64,000 nt of DNA from an uncultured Lachnospiraceae bacterium (lineage in GTDB: Bacteria; Bacillota; Clostridia; Lachnospirales; Lachnospiraceae). A program made the translations under genes and the position numbers. Positions 7,611 to 16,925 of the stretch are shown one piece after another. Under the pieces are notes generated by a model. The model searched no databases. It was not told the DNA's origin and saw only the letters and a list, made by a program, of their open reading frames with translations. The first letter of the stretch is position 1, and every line of letters starts with the position of its first letter. The stretch covers positions 62,001-126,000 of the forward strand of contig CAJUFL010000004.1 of the NCBI GenBank assembly GCA_910585605.1, in the 5' to 3' direction.

Positions 7611-10600
7611 ATGCCAAACATAAACAGGATTCGAGTAAATAATATAAAATATAATTTTGGAACCCAGGGATATGATGATTTTTCCATGCGTATGTATGGT
7701 AAGAATACGTTATATGATCTGGCAAACGGTGGCGGCAAAAGTATTTTGATGCTGCTTTTGCTGCAAAACCTGATTCCGAACTGTACGCTGGATGAGAAGC
7801 AGCCGATTGAAAAACTGTTTCGAAACGGCGGAGGGAATACGACGATCCATTCCCTGGTAGAATGGAAGCTGGATGACAAGGATATCAAAGAGGGCTTCCG
7901 TTACATGACTACCGGTTTTTGTGCAAGGAAAGCGAAAGAAACGGATGGGCAGGATAGCGCAGGGATGTCTATAGAAGGAAAGGATCAGTCTGGATCAGTC
8001 ACAGGACAGTCTGCGGAATCCATGAATTTGTCTGGAAGGGACGGTGCTTCCGTTGAATATTTCAATTACTGCATTTTTTACAGGGATTATAATGAAAATG
8101 ATATTGTCAACCTGCCTCTTCAAAACAGTAAAGAGAGGATTACTTATACCGGACTTAAGAACTATTTGAAAGACCTGTCGAGAAAAAATCTGAATCTGAA
8201 AGTATATGTGTTTGACCGTAAGGGGGAATATCAGCGTTTTATCAGTCGGTATGGACTGTTTGAGAGCCAGTGGGAGATTATAAGGGGAATTAATAAGACA
8301 GAAGGGCATGTCCGTACTTATTTTGAAACCCATTATAAGACTACCAGAAAGGTAATCGAGGATCTGCTGATCGAGGAAATTATAGAAAAGGCATTTCTGG
8401 TAAAAACGGAACAAAATGATGTCAATGAGGATATGGCAAAAACCCTGTTGGATATCAAAGACAAGTTAGTGGAATTATCCAAGAAAAAAAGCGAGATAGC
8501 AAATTATGATAAAGAAACGGAACTGATGCGTCTGTTAGAGAGCAGGGTTTCTTCTTTTCTGGCACTTTATGAGGAGAAGGATAAGGTGGCGGGAACGCTT
8601 GCTGATATCTATGTTACCGGGGAAACCTTAAGCCGTCAGGGTGAGGAAGAAATTATCAGGATGGAAGAGAAAAAAGAGGCTATGGAACATAGGCTTCTTT
8701 TGGAGCGTAAGCGGATTGAAAGCCTGAAGATTGTTAAAGACCAATATGAGCTGGAAGGTCTGATGCAGGGGATGAAGGTACTGGAAGGTCATGTTAAGAA
8801 AGCAGATTCGGAGCTTAATCAGGCAAAGGCGGAACTGGATTTAAAAGAAAGCATGAACGATTATCTGCGTTATCTGGAGGATAAGGCACAGATGGAAGAA
8901 AATCAAGCGATTATAGATGCTTCTAAGGATGCCAATTCCGATCAGCTGGAAAAACTCCATAGTTATGCTTATACCAAAAAACAGATGGATGATGCAAAGC
9001 TTTTAGAGATAAGAAATCAGCTTGAGGACAGAAAAAAAGAACTGGAACAAATGAATAGAGAGGCAGAAACACTTGGTCATGTATGGGAAGAGGGAAGAAC
9101 TGCCCTTGCGGTAGCCAGGAGCCACAGGGAACATTTTACGGAAGAATATCACAGGCTTATGGAGGAGATTGGCTCTGTCCGTAAAGAAATCTCTATTCTG
9201 GTCTTAAGTGATCTGAAAGATTTAATGGGGAATCTCAGAGAGGAAGAAGGAGAATTAAGGGATAAGAAAGAACAGATAGAAAATGCTTACCTATCAGATA
9301 TCAGGGAGCTGAATGAAAAAGAGAGGCTGCTTTATCTGGAAAAAGAGGCATTAAAGGTGTCTGAAAATTCCCTGGAGGAAGCTTCCAAAAAACATGAGGA
9401 ATACGTGGTAAATCAGGAACGCCTGAAAAAAATGGTACAGGTTTATGGTGTAAAAGATGCCAGTACTCTTTATGATACCATTAAAAACAGGGCTTTTAAA
9501 AACAGAGTTGCAGTTTCCGTGCTGGAAAAGGAAATAGAAGGTGTAAACCGCCATCTGGAACAGGTAAAGGAAGGCAGGATTTTAGAGGAGTCGGAAGGTG
9601 TAGCCAGAGTAAAGGATTATTTAGAGAGCAGACACGGTGATTTTGCCCTTTCCGGTGTGGATTATCTGTCAGCCCTGCCGAGAGTGAACCGGGAAGAGCT
9701 GTTAAACCGTTTTCCTCTGCTTCCATATGGCGTAGTGACAGGACAGTTTGATGTCGTCAGGGAGGATGAGCGGATTAGCAGCATTGACCTGAAAAATCAG
9801 GCAGTTCCTGTTTTTGACCGAAATGTATTAGAGTCTCCATATATTCCGGAGGATTTAGATGGGGTATTACTGGTGGCAAAGGACAAAAGTGTATTTACAG
9901 AGGAAGGTGCTCTTGCAATGGAGACATCCCGCCTGGAAAAGAAGCTGTCCGAAATGAGAGAGGAACTGGAACGTCTGGAAGAAATAGGAGCCGTCTATGA
10001 TGAGGACCTGGATTATACGGCAAAACTGACGGATGATACGTTTTTAAATGCGGAAAGTGCCCTGCAGGAGGGGAAGGAAGCTGTATTGGAGCATAAACGG
10101 CAAATCCAGAGTCTGGAGACTGATATAGAGTGCATTTCTGACCACAGTAAAAATCAGCGGGAAGAAGCTGACAGGCTGGAAGAAGTACTGCTTACTAATC
10201 AGCGGGAACAGGTTAAACTGGCGGGAATAGAAGCTAAGAGTGATCTGGCCGATGAGACAAAAAAACAGCTGGATTTTTATGAGGTGGAGGTAAAGCGTTT
10301 AGAAAAAGATACTGCCGATGTGCAATCCAAGAAGGAAACGGCGGATCTTAAAAAAGAAGAGCTGGAAAGCCGGATTCTTCATATGGAACAGCAGATAAAA
10401 GAAGTGTTATCCGATTGGGAAAACATTTATAAGGATTATTATAAAGATGGAAAATTTACTATAGTTAAATATTCTGAAGAACAGTTAAGGGCGGAATTTA
10501 TGGCAGCAAAAGCAGTTGTAGAGCAGGCTGAGATTGTATTGGAGGATAAGAAAAAACTTGTAGCGGCACTTTCGGAAAGTATGCAGAGGGGATTAAAAAT

Positions 10601-12092
10601 CATTGAACGCCGCAGGGTAGATGTGAAAACCCTGGAACAGTTAAAGAAAAAGAATGAACTGCATCCGGTGGAGGAATCATTTATAAACCGCCTAAGTATG
10701 CAGTTGTCCCAGATCTCTGTGAGAAACGACCAGATCAGGGAGGATTACAAGAAGAAAGAGCGTGAAGCTACCCGTTTGGAGGGACGTATTGAACAGGCAC
10801 TTCAGGCATTAAAGGAGCGGTTTGGGGAAAGTGCCGTGCAGAAAATGGAAGTGACAAAGGAGGAAGCCCTTCAGGCGATTGCAGAGGGTGACAGGATTCT
10901 GAAAAGTCTTCAGGAGGAGGGCAGGGAGTTCCAGAAAGAGTACCAGAGGTATGTGAAAAATAACAGTATCATTACAGAGCTTTATAAAGATGTGAAACGT
11001 ATTGTGGAAAATGAGGAGTTAGATGTTACAAATGCACAGGTTTTAACGAAAGGGCAGGAGGAAATTCGTGAGATTTTTGAGGAGAGCCTGCTTGGATATG
11101 ATAAGAGCAATAAGGCACTGGCAAGAGCAAAACAGGAGCTGCTTCATTATAAAACCCAGACGGCCAATACATTTTTTACCATGGGGGCATTTGAACTGTC
11201 TGCTTCCGTCAAGGACGATGTGGAGGTACCCGAAACCTATGGGGATGCAAAAGCGTTGCTGGCAAATATCCGGGAAATGATATCTTATATCTCGTTGGAA
11301 AAAGAACGGGTGGAACAGGGTATTGAAGATATGGAGGCAATTAAGAATAATTTTGAAAACCAGTGCATCGAGCGGTGCCGGGATGTCCGGACAGAGCTGG
11401 ATAAGCTTCCTAAATTATCCCGTATTCAGTTAGACGGAGAAATGATACAGATGGTGACTCTTACTATTCCTTATGTAAAGGAAGAATTTATCAAACAGAG
11501 GATGTCTGATTACATTGATGAAGTGGTGAATGGTGCGGACCAGTTTAAGGACAATCATGAACGTATGAAATATATGAAAAACCGCCTGCTGCTTAAGAAA
11601 TTGTTTGGTGTCATGGTGACGGATATGAATGCCATCCGGCTTAAGCTGTATAAACGGGAACGGATGAAAGAGCAGAGCCGTTATCTCCGCTATGAGGAAG
11701 CGGTGGGAAGCACAGGACAGTCTCAGGGTATTTATATCCAGTTTCTGGTATCCATTATTAATTATATTTCGGGAATGTATGCGCCCGAAGCAGAAGCAAA
11801 TGAATTGAAAAAGGTGATTTTTATTGATAATCCTTTTGGCGCGGCAAAGGATATCTATATCTGGGAACCGATTTTTGCATTGTTAAAGACCAACAATGTA
11901 CAGCTGATTGTTCCGGCTCGTGGTGCTACACCGGCGATTACAAACCGGTTTGATGTTAATTATATTTTAGGACAGCAGTTAATTGGCGGCAGGCAGCAGA
12001 CTGTAGTGGTGGATTATAGAAGCCAGGTGGAACAGGAAGAGCTGGAATATGAGAATTTGGAGTATAGCCAGGGAACCTTTGATTTTATTTGA
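7611..12092 (+). CDS. SMC-like ATPase of Wadjet JetC/MksB type
   Basis: A 1493-residue SMC-family motor expected to extrude DNA loops. Its N-terminal head has Walker A ANGGGKS at 38-44. Two long coiled-coil arms (about 290-640 and 780-1280) flank a globular hinge-like segment near 670-770. The C-terminal head has an ABC-signature-like GSTGQSQG near 1366-1373 and a Walker B VIFIDNPFG near 1402-1410. The residue after the Walker B aspartate is Asn rather than the usual catalytic Glu. The gene is followed after 14 bases by an aldose epimerase gene; the JetD nuclease that completes Wadjet is absent. It could be a plasmid/phage defence system that has lost its nuclease, or a housekeeping MksBEF-like condensin. 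Confidence 0.85.
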   Translation: MPNINRIRVNNIKYNFGTQGYDDFSMRMYGKNTLYDLANGGGKSILMLLLLQNLIPNCTLDEKQPIEKLFRNGGGNTTIHSLVEWKLDDKDIKEGFRYMTTGFCARKAKETDGQDSAGMSIEGKDQSGSVTGQSAESMNLSGRDGASVEYFNYCIFYRDYNENDIVNLPLQNSKERITYTGLKNYLKDLSRKNLNLKVYVFDRKGEYQRFISRYGLFESQWEIIRGINKTEGHVRTYFETHYKTTRKVIEDLLIEEIIEKAFLVKTEQNDVNEDMAKTLLDIKDKLVELSKKKSEIANYDKETELMRLLESRVSSFLALYEEKDKVAGTLADIYVTGETLSRQGEEEIIRMEEKKEAMEHRLLLERKRIESLKIVKDQYELEGLMQGMKVLEGHVKKADSELNQAKAELDLKESMNDYLRYLEDKAQMEENQAIIDASKDANSDQLEKLHSYAYTKKQMDDAKLLEIRNQLEDRKKELEQMNREAETLGHVWEEGRTALAVARSHREHFTEEYHRLMEEIGSVRKEISILVLSDLKDLMGNLREEEGELRDKKEQIENAYLSDIRELNEKERLLYLEKEALKVSENSLEEASKKHEEYVVNQERLKKMVQVYGVKDASTLYDTIKNRAFKNRVAVSVLEKEIEGVNRHLEQVKEGRILEESEGVARVKDYLESRHGDFALSGVDYLSALPRVNREELLNRFPLLPYGVVTGQFDVVREDERISSIDLKNQAVPVFDRNVLESPYIPEDLDGVLLVAKDKSVFTEEGALAMETSRLEKKLSEMREELERLEEIGAVYDEDLDYTAKLTDDTFLNAESALQEGKEAVLEHKRQIQSLETDIECISDHSKNQREEADRLEEVLLTNQREQVKLAGIEAKSDLADETKKQLDFYEVEVKRLEKDTADVQSKKETADLKKEELESRILHMEQQIKEVLSDWENIYKDYYKDGKFTIVKYSEEQLRAEFMAAKAVVEQAEIVLEDKKKLVAALSESMQRGLKIIERRRVDVKTLEQLKKKNELHPVEESFINRLSMQLSQISVRNDQIREDYKKKEREATRLEGRIEQALQALKERFGESAVQKMEVTKEEALQAIAEGDRILKSLQEEGREFQKEYQRYVKNNSIITELYKDVKRIVENEELDVTNAQVLTKGQEEIREIFEESLLGYDKSNKALARAKQELLHYKTQTANTFFTMGAFELSASVKDDVEVPETYGDAKALLANIREMISYISLEKERVEQGIEDMEAIKNNFENQCIERCRDVRTELDKLPKLSRIQLDGEMIQMVTLTIPYVKEEFIKQRMSDYIDEVVNGADQFKDNHERMKYMKNRLLLKKLFGVMVTDMNAIRLKLYKRERMKEQSRYLRYEEAVGSTGQSQGIYIQFLVSIINYISGMYAPEAEANELKKVIFIDNPFGAAKDIYIWEPIFALLKTNNVQLIVPARGATPAITNRFDVNYILGQQLIGGRQQTVVVDYRSQVEQEELEYENLEYSQGTFDFI

Positions 12093-12106
12093 TAGGAGGA
12101 GATTTT

Positions 12107-12985
12107 ATGCAGGCAGTGTTGGAAAATGAGGAGTTAAAGGTAACAATCAACTATTTTGGAGCAGAGCTTTCCAGTATCGTGAAAAAGGAAAATAATGCAG
12201 AGTATATGTGGAATGCAGATGAGAAATTCTGGAAGAGAAGTGCTCCGGTTCTATTTCCTTTTGTGGGAAGTCTCAAGAATAAAGAGTTTCTTTATGAGGA
12301 CAGTGCATATTCCATGGGACAGCATGGATTTGCAAGGGATATGGAGTTTTCCCTTGTGTCCAATGACGGAAAGCAGGCATGGTTTTCCTTAAGCTCGGAC
12401 GATACAACCTATGAAAAATATCCGTTTGCGTTTACACTGGAAATCGGATACCTTTTAACAGGACATACATTAAAAGTGATATGGAAAGTCGTAAATGAGG
12501 ACGAAAAGCCGATGTATTTTTCTATCGGGGGGCATCCGGCATTTATGTGTCCCTTAAATGGAGAGGGAAAGCAGACAGATTACTTTATTGCATTTGATAC
12601 AGATAAAGATTTGACTTATTCCAAGCTGAGTGAAAACGGGCTGGTCTATAAAAAGGATAATATTCTTCCGATAAATGGAGGAACCATGCAGGTGACGGAG
12701 CATTTATTTGATGAGGATGCCCTGGTGGTAGAGGGGGATCAGGCACACAGGCTTTCTCTTTGTAAGCCGGACGGCAAGCCATATCTTACCGTTTCTTTTG
12801 ATGCACCATTATTTGGTCTCTGGTCTCCTGCCAAAAAGGGAGCACCATTTATCTGTATTGAACCCTGGTATGGACGCTGTGACAGTGAAGAATTTACAGG
12901 TACATTAGAGGAACGGGAATATGGGCATAGACTTGATGTACATGAGAATTTCGAAACCGCATTTGAGATTGAAATCAATCAGTAA
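12107..12985 (+). CDS. Aldose 1-epimerase family protein
   Basis: Interconverts alpha and beta anomers of a hexose or related sugar in the cytoplasm. The start is the ATG at 12107, preceded by TAGGAGGAG; 292 residues. The beta-sandwich family pattern is visible: an early NYFGAELSSI strand, the RSAPVLFPFVGSL segment, and QHGFARDMEF with the conserved His. IGGHPAF carries the second His and CIEPWYGR the C-terminal acidic residue. It is 14 bases downstream of the SMC ATPase gene and probably co-transcribed, though functionally unrelated. Substrate is not evident from sequence. Confidence 0.9.
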   Translation: MQAVLENEELKVTINYFGAELSSIVKKENNAEYMWNADEKFWKRSAPVLFPFVGSLKNKEFLYEDSAYSMGQHGFARDMEFSLVSNDGKQAWFSLSSDDTTYEKYPFAFTLEIGYLLTGHTLKVIWKVVNEDEKPMYFSIGGHPAFMCPLNGEGKQTDYFIAFDTDKDLTYSKLSENGLVYKKDNILPINGGTMQVTEHLFDEDALVVEGDQAHRLSLCKPDGKPYLTVSFDAPLFGLWSPAKKGAPFICIEPWYGRCDSEEFTGTLEEREYGHRLDVHENFETAFEIEINQ

Positions 12986-13000
12986 TATTCAAGAAAGTTA

Positions 13001-13058
13001 AAACCAAAGAAGCTGTCGTAAAAGAGGAGATTATCCTGAAACGGCAGCTTCTTTGGTT
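13001..13058 (+). terminator. Strong hairpin after the epimerase gene
   Basis: ACCAAAGAAGCTG pairs with CAGCTTCTTTGGT across a 29-base loop. The following sequence is TGTCTG, so the T run is weak, but placement 16 bases after the stop codon fits transcription termination. Confidence 0.6.
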
Positions 13059-13241
13059 GTCTGAAATATCAGCTTATATGTTTAGGTGGATTAACTCCGT
13101 GCAAATCAGTAGAACCTCAGGATGATTATATGTTGAAAATATGGGTAAAGTAGAATATAATAGGGATATTTAAAAACAGAGCAAAGTATGGCAGGATAAG
13201 CATATTTTGGAAGAAGATGGCTGAAGATGAAGGAGAAGGGT

Positions 13242-14618
13242 ATGAGTTTTAGGGCGACAGCAGCGGTGTGGGCCGGAAAGTTTACAACAAAGATTTTGAA
13301 ATTGGCAGGAAGTGGCGGAACTTCATTACCGGGTAAAGTGGTGTTAAAGATATGCCCTGATATCTTAGGACATCTGGCGAAGGATATGAAGATTATCTGT
13401 GTGACAGGAACAAACGGGAAGACGACTACCTGCCATGTGATCAGGGATATGATCGAAGCGAAGGGCTGTACTGTGTTCTGCAATGATGCCGGGGCCAATC
13501 TGTTAGGAGGTGTCGTGTCTGCGTTTGTGGGGGCTGCAACTTTTGGGGGAAAGGTGAAGACGGATTATGCACTCTTGGAATGTGATGAGGCTGCTTTAAA
13601 AGCGATTGTAAAGCATTTTGGGGATTTAGATGTGACGGCAGTTGTAACTAATGTATTTCGTGATCAGTTAGACCGTTATGGAGAAGTATTGACTACAGTC
13701 AATAAGATAAGGGCCGGGTTAGAACAGCTTCCAAATGTGAAGCTGGTATTAAATGCGGATTGTTCGCTTACAACTTCTTTAAATGACCTGCCGCATAGCG
13801 CAATATACTATTTTGGTGTAAATGGACCTCTTTATGAGGGAACCTCCTCTGATATTTCTGATGCTGTTTACTGTATTCACTGTAAGACGAAATATCGGTA
13901 TCATTATCATACTTTTGGGCATTTAGGCGGGTTTTACTGTGAAAAATGTGGATATAAGAGGCAGGAACCAAATGTATCCCTCAGGGAAGTTTTGGAATGG
14001 AGGGATGGCTCCGAAGTGGTGGAAATGGAAGTTTTCGGGAAAACATTTCAGGCAGAGGTTATGCTGCCCGGCGGCTATAATCTTTATAACGCATTGGCGG
14101 CTTCTGTGATTGCCCATTTGATCGGTTTGCCGGAGGAGAAGATGATTTCGGTGCTGGGTGGGCTGACGACTCATTTTGGGCGGATGGAACAGGTTCAGCT
14201 TGGAGACAGTACTTTGAATATGGTATTAGTAAAGAATCCTGCGGGGTTTAATGAGGTTTTGCAGTTTTTGATTCAACAGCGTCCGGACGGAAATATTGTT
14301 TTTGGATTAAATGACAATTATGCAGACGGTAAAGATATATCATGGATTTATGATGTGGAATTTGAGCGTTTAACGGAGGCGGCAGCGGGAGCAAAGCATT
14401 TTTATTTTACCGGAAAACGTGCTTATGATATGCAGCTGCGTTTGAAATATGCGGATTTTGATACAGAAAAATTTTGTGTGGAAAAGGATTATAAAACACT
14501 GATTACGAGACTGGAACAGTCTGGGGAGCAGACTTTTTTGGTACTTTCCTATACCTGTATGTTAGAGTTTCGTGACAAATTAAGTGAATTCATACCACTG
14601 GAGAAATATGCACGATAG
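13242..14618 (+). CDS. murT: Lipid II isoglutaminyl synthase, MurT subunit
   Basis: With GatD it amidates the alpha-carboxyl of D-glutamate in lipid II at the inner membrane face. I chose the ATG at 13242 because AGGAG sits six bases upstream and the resulting MSFR start is typical; 458 residues. It shows the Mur-ligase P loop GTNGKTTT (56-63). A four-cysteine zinc ribbon follows, with CIHC near 210-213 and CEKC near 233-236, inserted in the central domain as in characterised MurT. The C-terminal MurT domain contains the FGLNDNYADG segment. gatD follows, but 348 bases away instead of directly adjoining, because a palindrome and tandem repeats lie between. Confidence 0.93.
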   Translation: MSFRATAAVWAGKFTTKILKLAGSGGTSLPGKVVLKICPDILGHLAKDMKIICVTGTNGKTTTCHVIRDMIEAKGCTVFCNDAGANLLGGVVSAFVGAATFGGKVKTDYALLECDEAALKAIVKHFGDLDVTAVVTNVFRDQLDRYGEVLTTVNKIRAGLEQLPNVKLVLNADCSLTTSLNDLPHSAIYYFGVNGPLYEGTSSDISDAVYCIHCKTKYRYHYHTFGHLGGFYCEKCGYKRQEPNVSLREVLEWRDGSEVVEMEVFGKTFQAEVMLPGGYNLYNALAASVIAHLIGLPEEKMISVLGGLTTHFGRMEQVQLGDSTLNMVLVKNPAGFNEVLQFLIQQRPDGNIVFGLNDNYADGKDISWIYDVEFERLTEAAAGAKHFYFTGKRAYDMQLRLKYADFDTEKFCVEKDYKTLITRLEQSGEQTFLVLSYTCMLEFRDKLSEFIPLEKYAR

Positions 14619-14631
14619 CATTGAGCCGTGC

Positions 14632-14696
14632 GTCAGCATATCTATCCAGTCTGACGTTGTGCTTGCACAAAAGGCAGGCTGGATAGATATGCTGAC
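14632..14696. repeat. Long perfect-arm palindrome after murT
   Basis: GTCAGCATATCTATCCAG at 14632-14649 is the exact reverse complement of CTGGATAGATATGCTGAC at 14679-14696. A 29-base loop lies between them and itself contains a GTGC/GCAC pair. No T run follows, so it is not a canonical terminator. It may be a mobile palindromic element. Confidence 0.8.
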
Positions 14697-14703
14697 ATAG
14701 GGC

Positions 14704-14939
14704 GAGAGCCCGTGACCGAGATGGAGCAAAGCGGAATCGAGGTGATCACGGCGAAAAGGAATGAGAGCCCGTGACCGAGATGGAGCAAAGCGGAATCGAG
14801 GTGATCACGGCAGAAAGGAATGAGAGCCCGTGACCGATGCCTGAGACCTTGGGGAACGAAGAGAGCCTAGTTCGAAGGTATGCAAAGCTGATGGAGCAAA
14901 GCGGAATCGAGGTGATCACGGCGAAAAGGAACGAGAGCC
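14704..14939 (+). repeat. Tandem 59-base hairpin repeat between murT and gatD
   Basis: Units begin with GAGAGCCCGTGACCGA at 14704, 14763 and 14822, a period of 59 bases. Each contains a hairpin in which CCGTGACC pairs with GGTGATCACGG around ATGGAGCAAAGCGGAAT. The third unit is split by about 54 extra bases (14838-14891) and then resumes. A further partial copy begins at 14933. The units contain stops in all forward frames, so they are not coding. With the palindrome before it, this accounts for the whole 14619-14966 gap. Confidence 0.85.
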
Positions 14940-14966
14940 ATATGAGTCGGCGAAAGGAGATAAAAC

Positions 14967-15710
14967 ATGAGCAGTAAAAAAAGCCTGCATATCTGTCATT
15001 TATATTATGATATACTGAATTTATACGGAGATAACGGAAATATCCGTACAATGGAGAAACGTCTGGCATGGCGGGGAATAGATTCTGAGGTTAGCAGAAT
15101 ATCTTTCGGCGAAGTAGATAAAACGGAGAAGTATGACATTATTTTCATCGGTGGGGGACAGGATTTTGAGCAGGAACTTCTGGTAAAAGATTTATTCACT
15201 TATAAAGCGGACTGGCTGAAGGATGAAATTGAAAAGGGAACCGTCATTTTAGGGATTTGTGGCGGCTATCAGATGCTCGGAAAATACTATGAGGCGGCAG
15301 ACGGTACAAGGGTGGATTTTTTAGGAGGAATTGATGTTTATACAACGGCTTGCGATAAGCGTATGATTGGCAATTTTGTATATGAATATACAAAGGAGGA
15401 TGGTGAAACCTTTCCAATCGTCGGATTTGAAAATCATAATGGTCAGACCTGGCTTGGGGATCACGTAAAACCGCTGGGTAAGATGATAAAAGGTTTTGGA
15501 AATAACGGTGAAGATGGAACAGAAGGGGCAAGGTACAATAATGTATTTGCAACTTATTCACATGGTCCGTTATTGCCAAAGAATGCGAGGTTTGCAGATG
15601 AGCTCTTAGGTGTTGCTTACGAGAGGAAATATGGTGAGAAGCTTTCACCGTTGGAGCATGATATGGAAGATGCGGCATTGAATGATATCAAAAAACAGCT
15701 GGGATGTTAA
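14967..15710 (+). CDS. gatD: Lipid II isoglutaminyl synthase, GatD glutaminase subunit
   Basis: Class I glutamine amidotransferase of the CobB/CobQ-like type. It hydrolyses glutamine and passes ammonia to MurT. 247 residues, with ATG preceded by AAAGGAG. The nucleophile is Cys98 in GICGGYQML and the catalytic His199 lies in YSHGPLLPKN; both are intact. The N-terminal YGDNGNIRTM segment is typical of GatD. It follows murT in the same direction but after 348 bases of repeats, which could lower or uncouple its expression from murT unless a promoter lies within the repeats. Confidence 0.93.
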   Translation: MSSKKSLHICHLYYDILNLYGDNGNIRTMEKRLAWRGIDSEVSRISFGEVDKTEKYDIIFIGGGQDFEQELLVKDLFTYKADWLKDEIEKGTVILGICGGYQMLGKYYEAADGTRVDFLGGIDVYTTACDKRMIGNFVYEYTKEDGETFPIVGFENHNGQTWLGDHVKPLGKMIKGFGNNGEDGTEGARYNNVFATYSHGPLLPKNARFADELLGVAYERKYGEKLSPLEHDMEDAALNDIKKQLGC

Positions 15711-15759
15711 ATCGAGTCTGTCAGAAAATAAATTGACTGTAGATTGAGGGGGATTGCGA

Positions 15760-16917
15760 ATGATAACGATTTTATCGAATATATTTATTAAAAATAAAGA
15801 GGAATCTGTCATGCGTAAGTCTTATGGAACTCTTTGCAGCATTGTAGGGATTTTGCTGAATATTTTTTTGTTTGCCGGCAAATATTTTGCGGGTATGGTC
15901 AGTGGTTCCGTTGCGATTACGGCAGATGCATTTAATAATTTGTCTGATGCAGGATCTTCTTTTATTACTTTGATCGGTTTTCTTTTCGCTGGCAAGAAAC
16001 CGGATCCCGATCATCCTTTTGGGCACGGCCGGTTTGAATATGTTTCTGGTTTTATAGTATCTATGGCAATTCTGTTAATGGGTCTGGAATTGTTTAAAAG
16101 TTCCTTTTTGAAGATCATCTATCCGGAACCGGTGGATACCAGTATATTGGCAATGGGAATTTTGGCAGTGTCCATTGCAGTAAAGTTTTACATGGCATTT
16201 TATAATCACCGTGTGGGAAAGAAAATTGATTCTGCTGCCATGAAAGCAACGGCAATGGATTCTTTGTCGGATTCTGTTGCAACATCGGTTGTGTTGGCGG
16301 CTATGCTGGTAATGCGGTTTACAGGAATTAATATTGATGGAATTTGTGGTGTTCTTGTAGCGCTGTTTATTTTATATGCAGGATTTAGTGCGGCAAAGGA
16401 AACACTTGACCCGCTGCTTGGGCTGGCACCGGATAAAGAATATGTAGAGAAGATTAAACAGATTGTAATGGAGCATGATATGATTCAGGGGATTCACGAT
16501 CTGGTGGTACATGATTACGGACCGGGAAGACAAATGATTTCCCTGCATGCAGAGGTACCTGGGGATCAGAATATTTATGAAATTCATGATTTGATTGACA
16601 GGATTGAACGGGAATTAAATGAAAAATTGTTCTGCGAGGCAGTTATTCACATGGATCCCATTGAGACCGATAATGAAGAGGTTGCCAGGATGCGGGATTT
16701 GATTGCCAAAGAAGTGAAGCGGATTGATAACCGGATGACGATACATGATTTCCGGATGGTGACGGGTAACACACATACTAATCTGATTTTTGATGCGTTA
16801 GTACCTTACGAATTAAAGATGAGCGGGGAAGAGGTAAAAGGAAAAATAGAAGAGATAGTGAGAAACTTAGAAGGGGATTATTTTGCAGTGGTGCATATTG
16901 ACCAGGGATATGTATAG
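15760..16917 (+). CDS. Cation diffusion facilitator (divalent metal efflux)
   Basis: Exports divalent metals such as Zn, Fe, Mn or Co in exchange for protons. The ATG at 15760 with GAGGGGG upstream is preferred to a TTG two codons earlier; 385 residues. There are six transmembrane helices within about 20-215. Metal-site motifs are ADAFNNLSDAG in helix 2, DPDHPFGHGRFEY after it, and MDSLSDSVATS in helix 5. A cytoplasmic ferredoxin-like CDF dimerisation domain follows (about 215-300), then an extra C-terminal extension of some 80 residues resembling a second copy of that fold. Metal specificity cannot be read with confidence. Confidence 0.9.
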   Translation: MITILSNIFIKNKEESVMRKSYGTLCSIVGILLNIFLFAGKYFAGMVSGSVAITADAFNNLSDAGSSFITLIGFLFAGKKPDPDHPFGHGRFEYVSGFIVSMAILLMGLELFKSSFLKIIYPEPVDTSILAMGILAVSIAVKFYMAFYNHRVGKKIDSAAMKATAMDSLSDSVATSVVLAAMLVMRFTGINIDGICGVLVALFILYAGFSAAKETLDPLLGLAPDKEYVEKIKQIVMEHDMIQGIHDLVVHDYGPGRQMISLHAEVPGDQNIYEIHDLIDRIERELNEKLFCEAVIHMDPIETDNEEVARMRDLIAKEVKRIDNRMTIHDFRMVTGNTHTNLIFDALVPYELKMSGEEVKGKIEEIVRNLEGDYFAVVHIDQGYV

Positions 16918-16925
16918 GAGGCAGC

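Noticed and set aside
12089..12985. Possible JetD nuclease downstream of the SMC operon
   Set aside because: The protein is clearly an aldose 1-epimerase; no TOPRIM-like or DUF3322-like motif is present in any nearby frame.
14704..14939. CRISPR array
   Set aside because: The units are contiguous 59-base repeats without unique spacers of constant length, and no cas genes are near.
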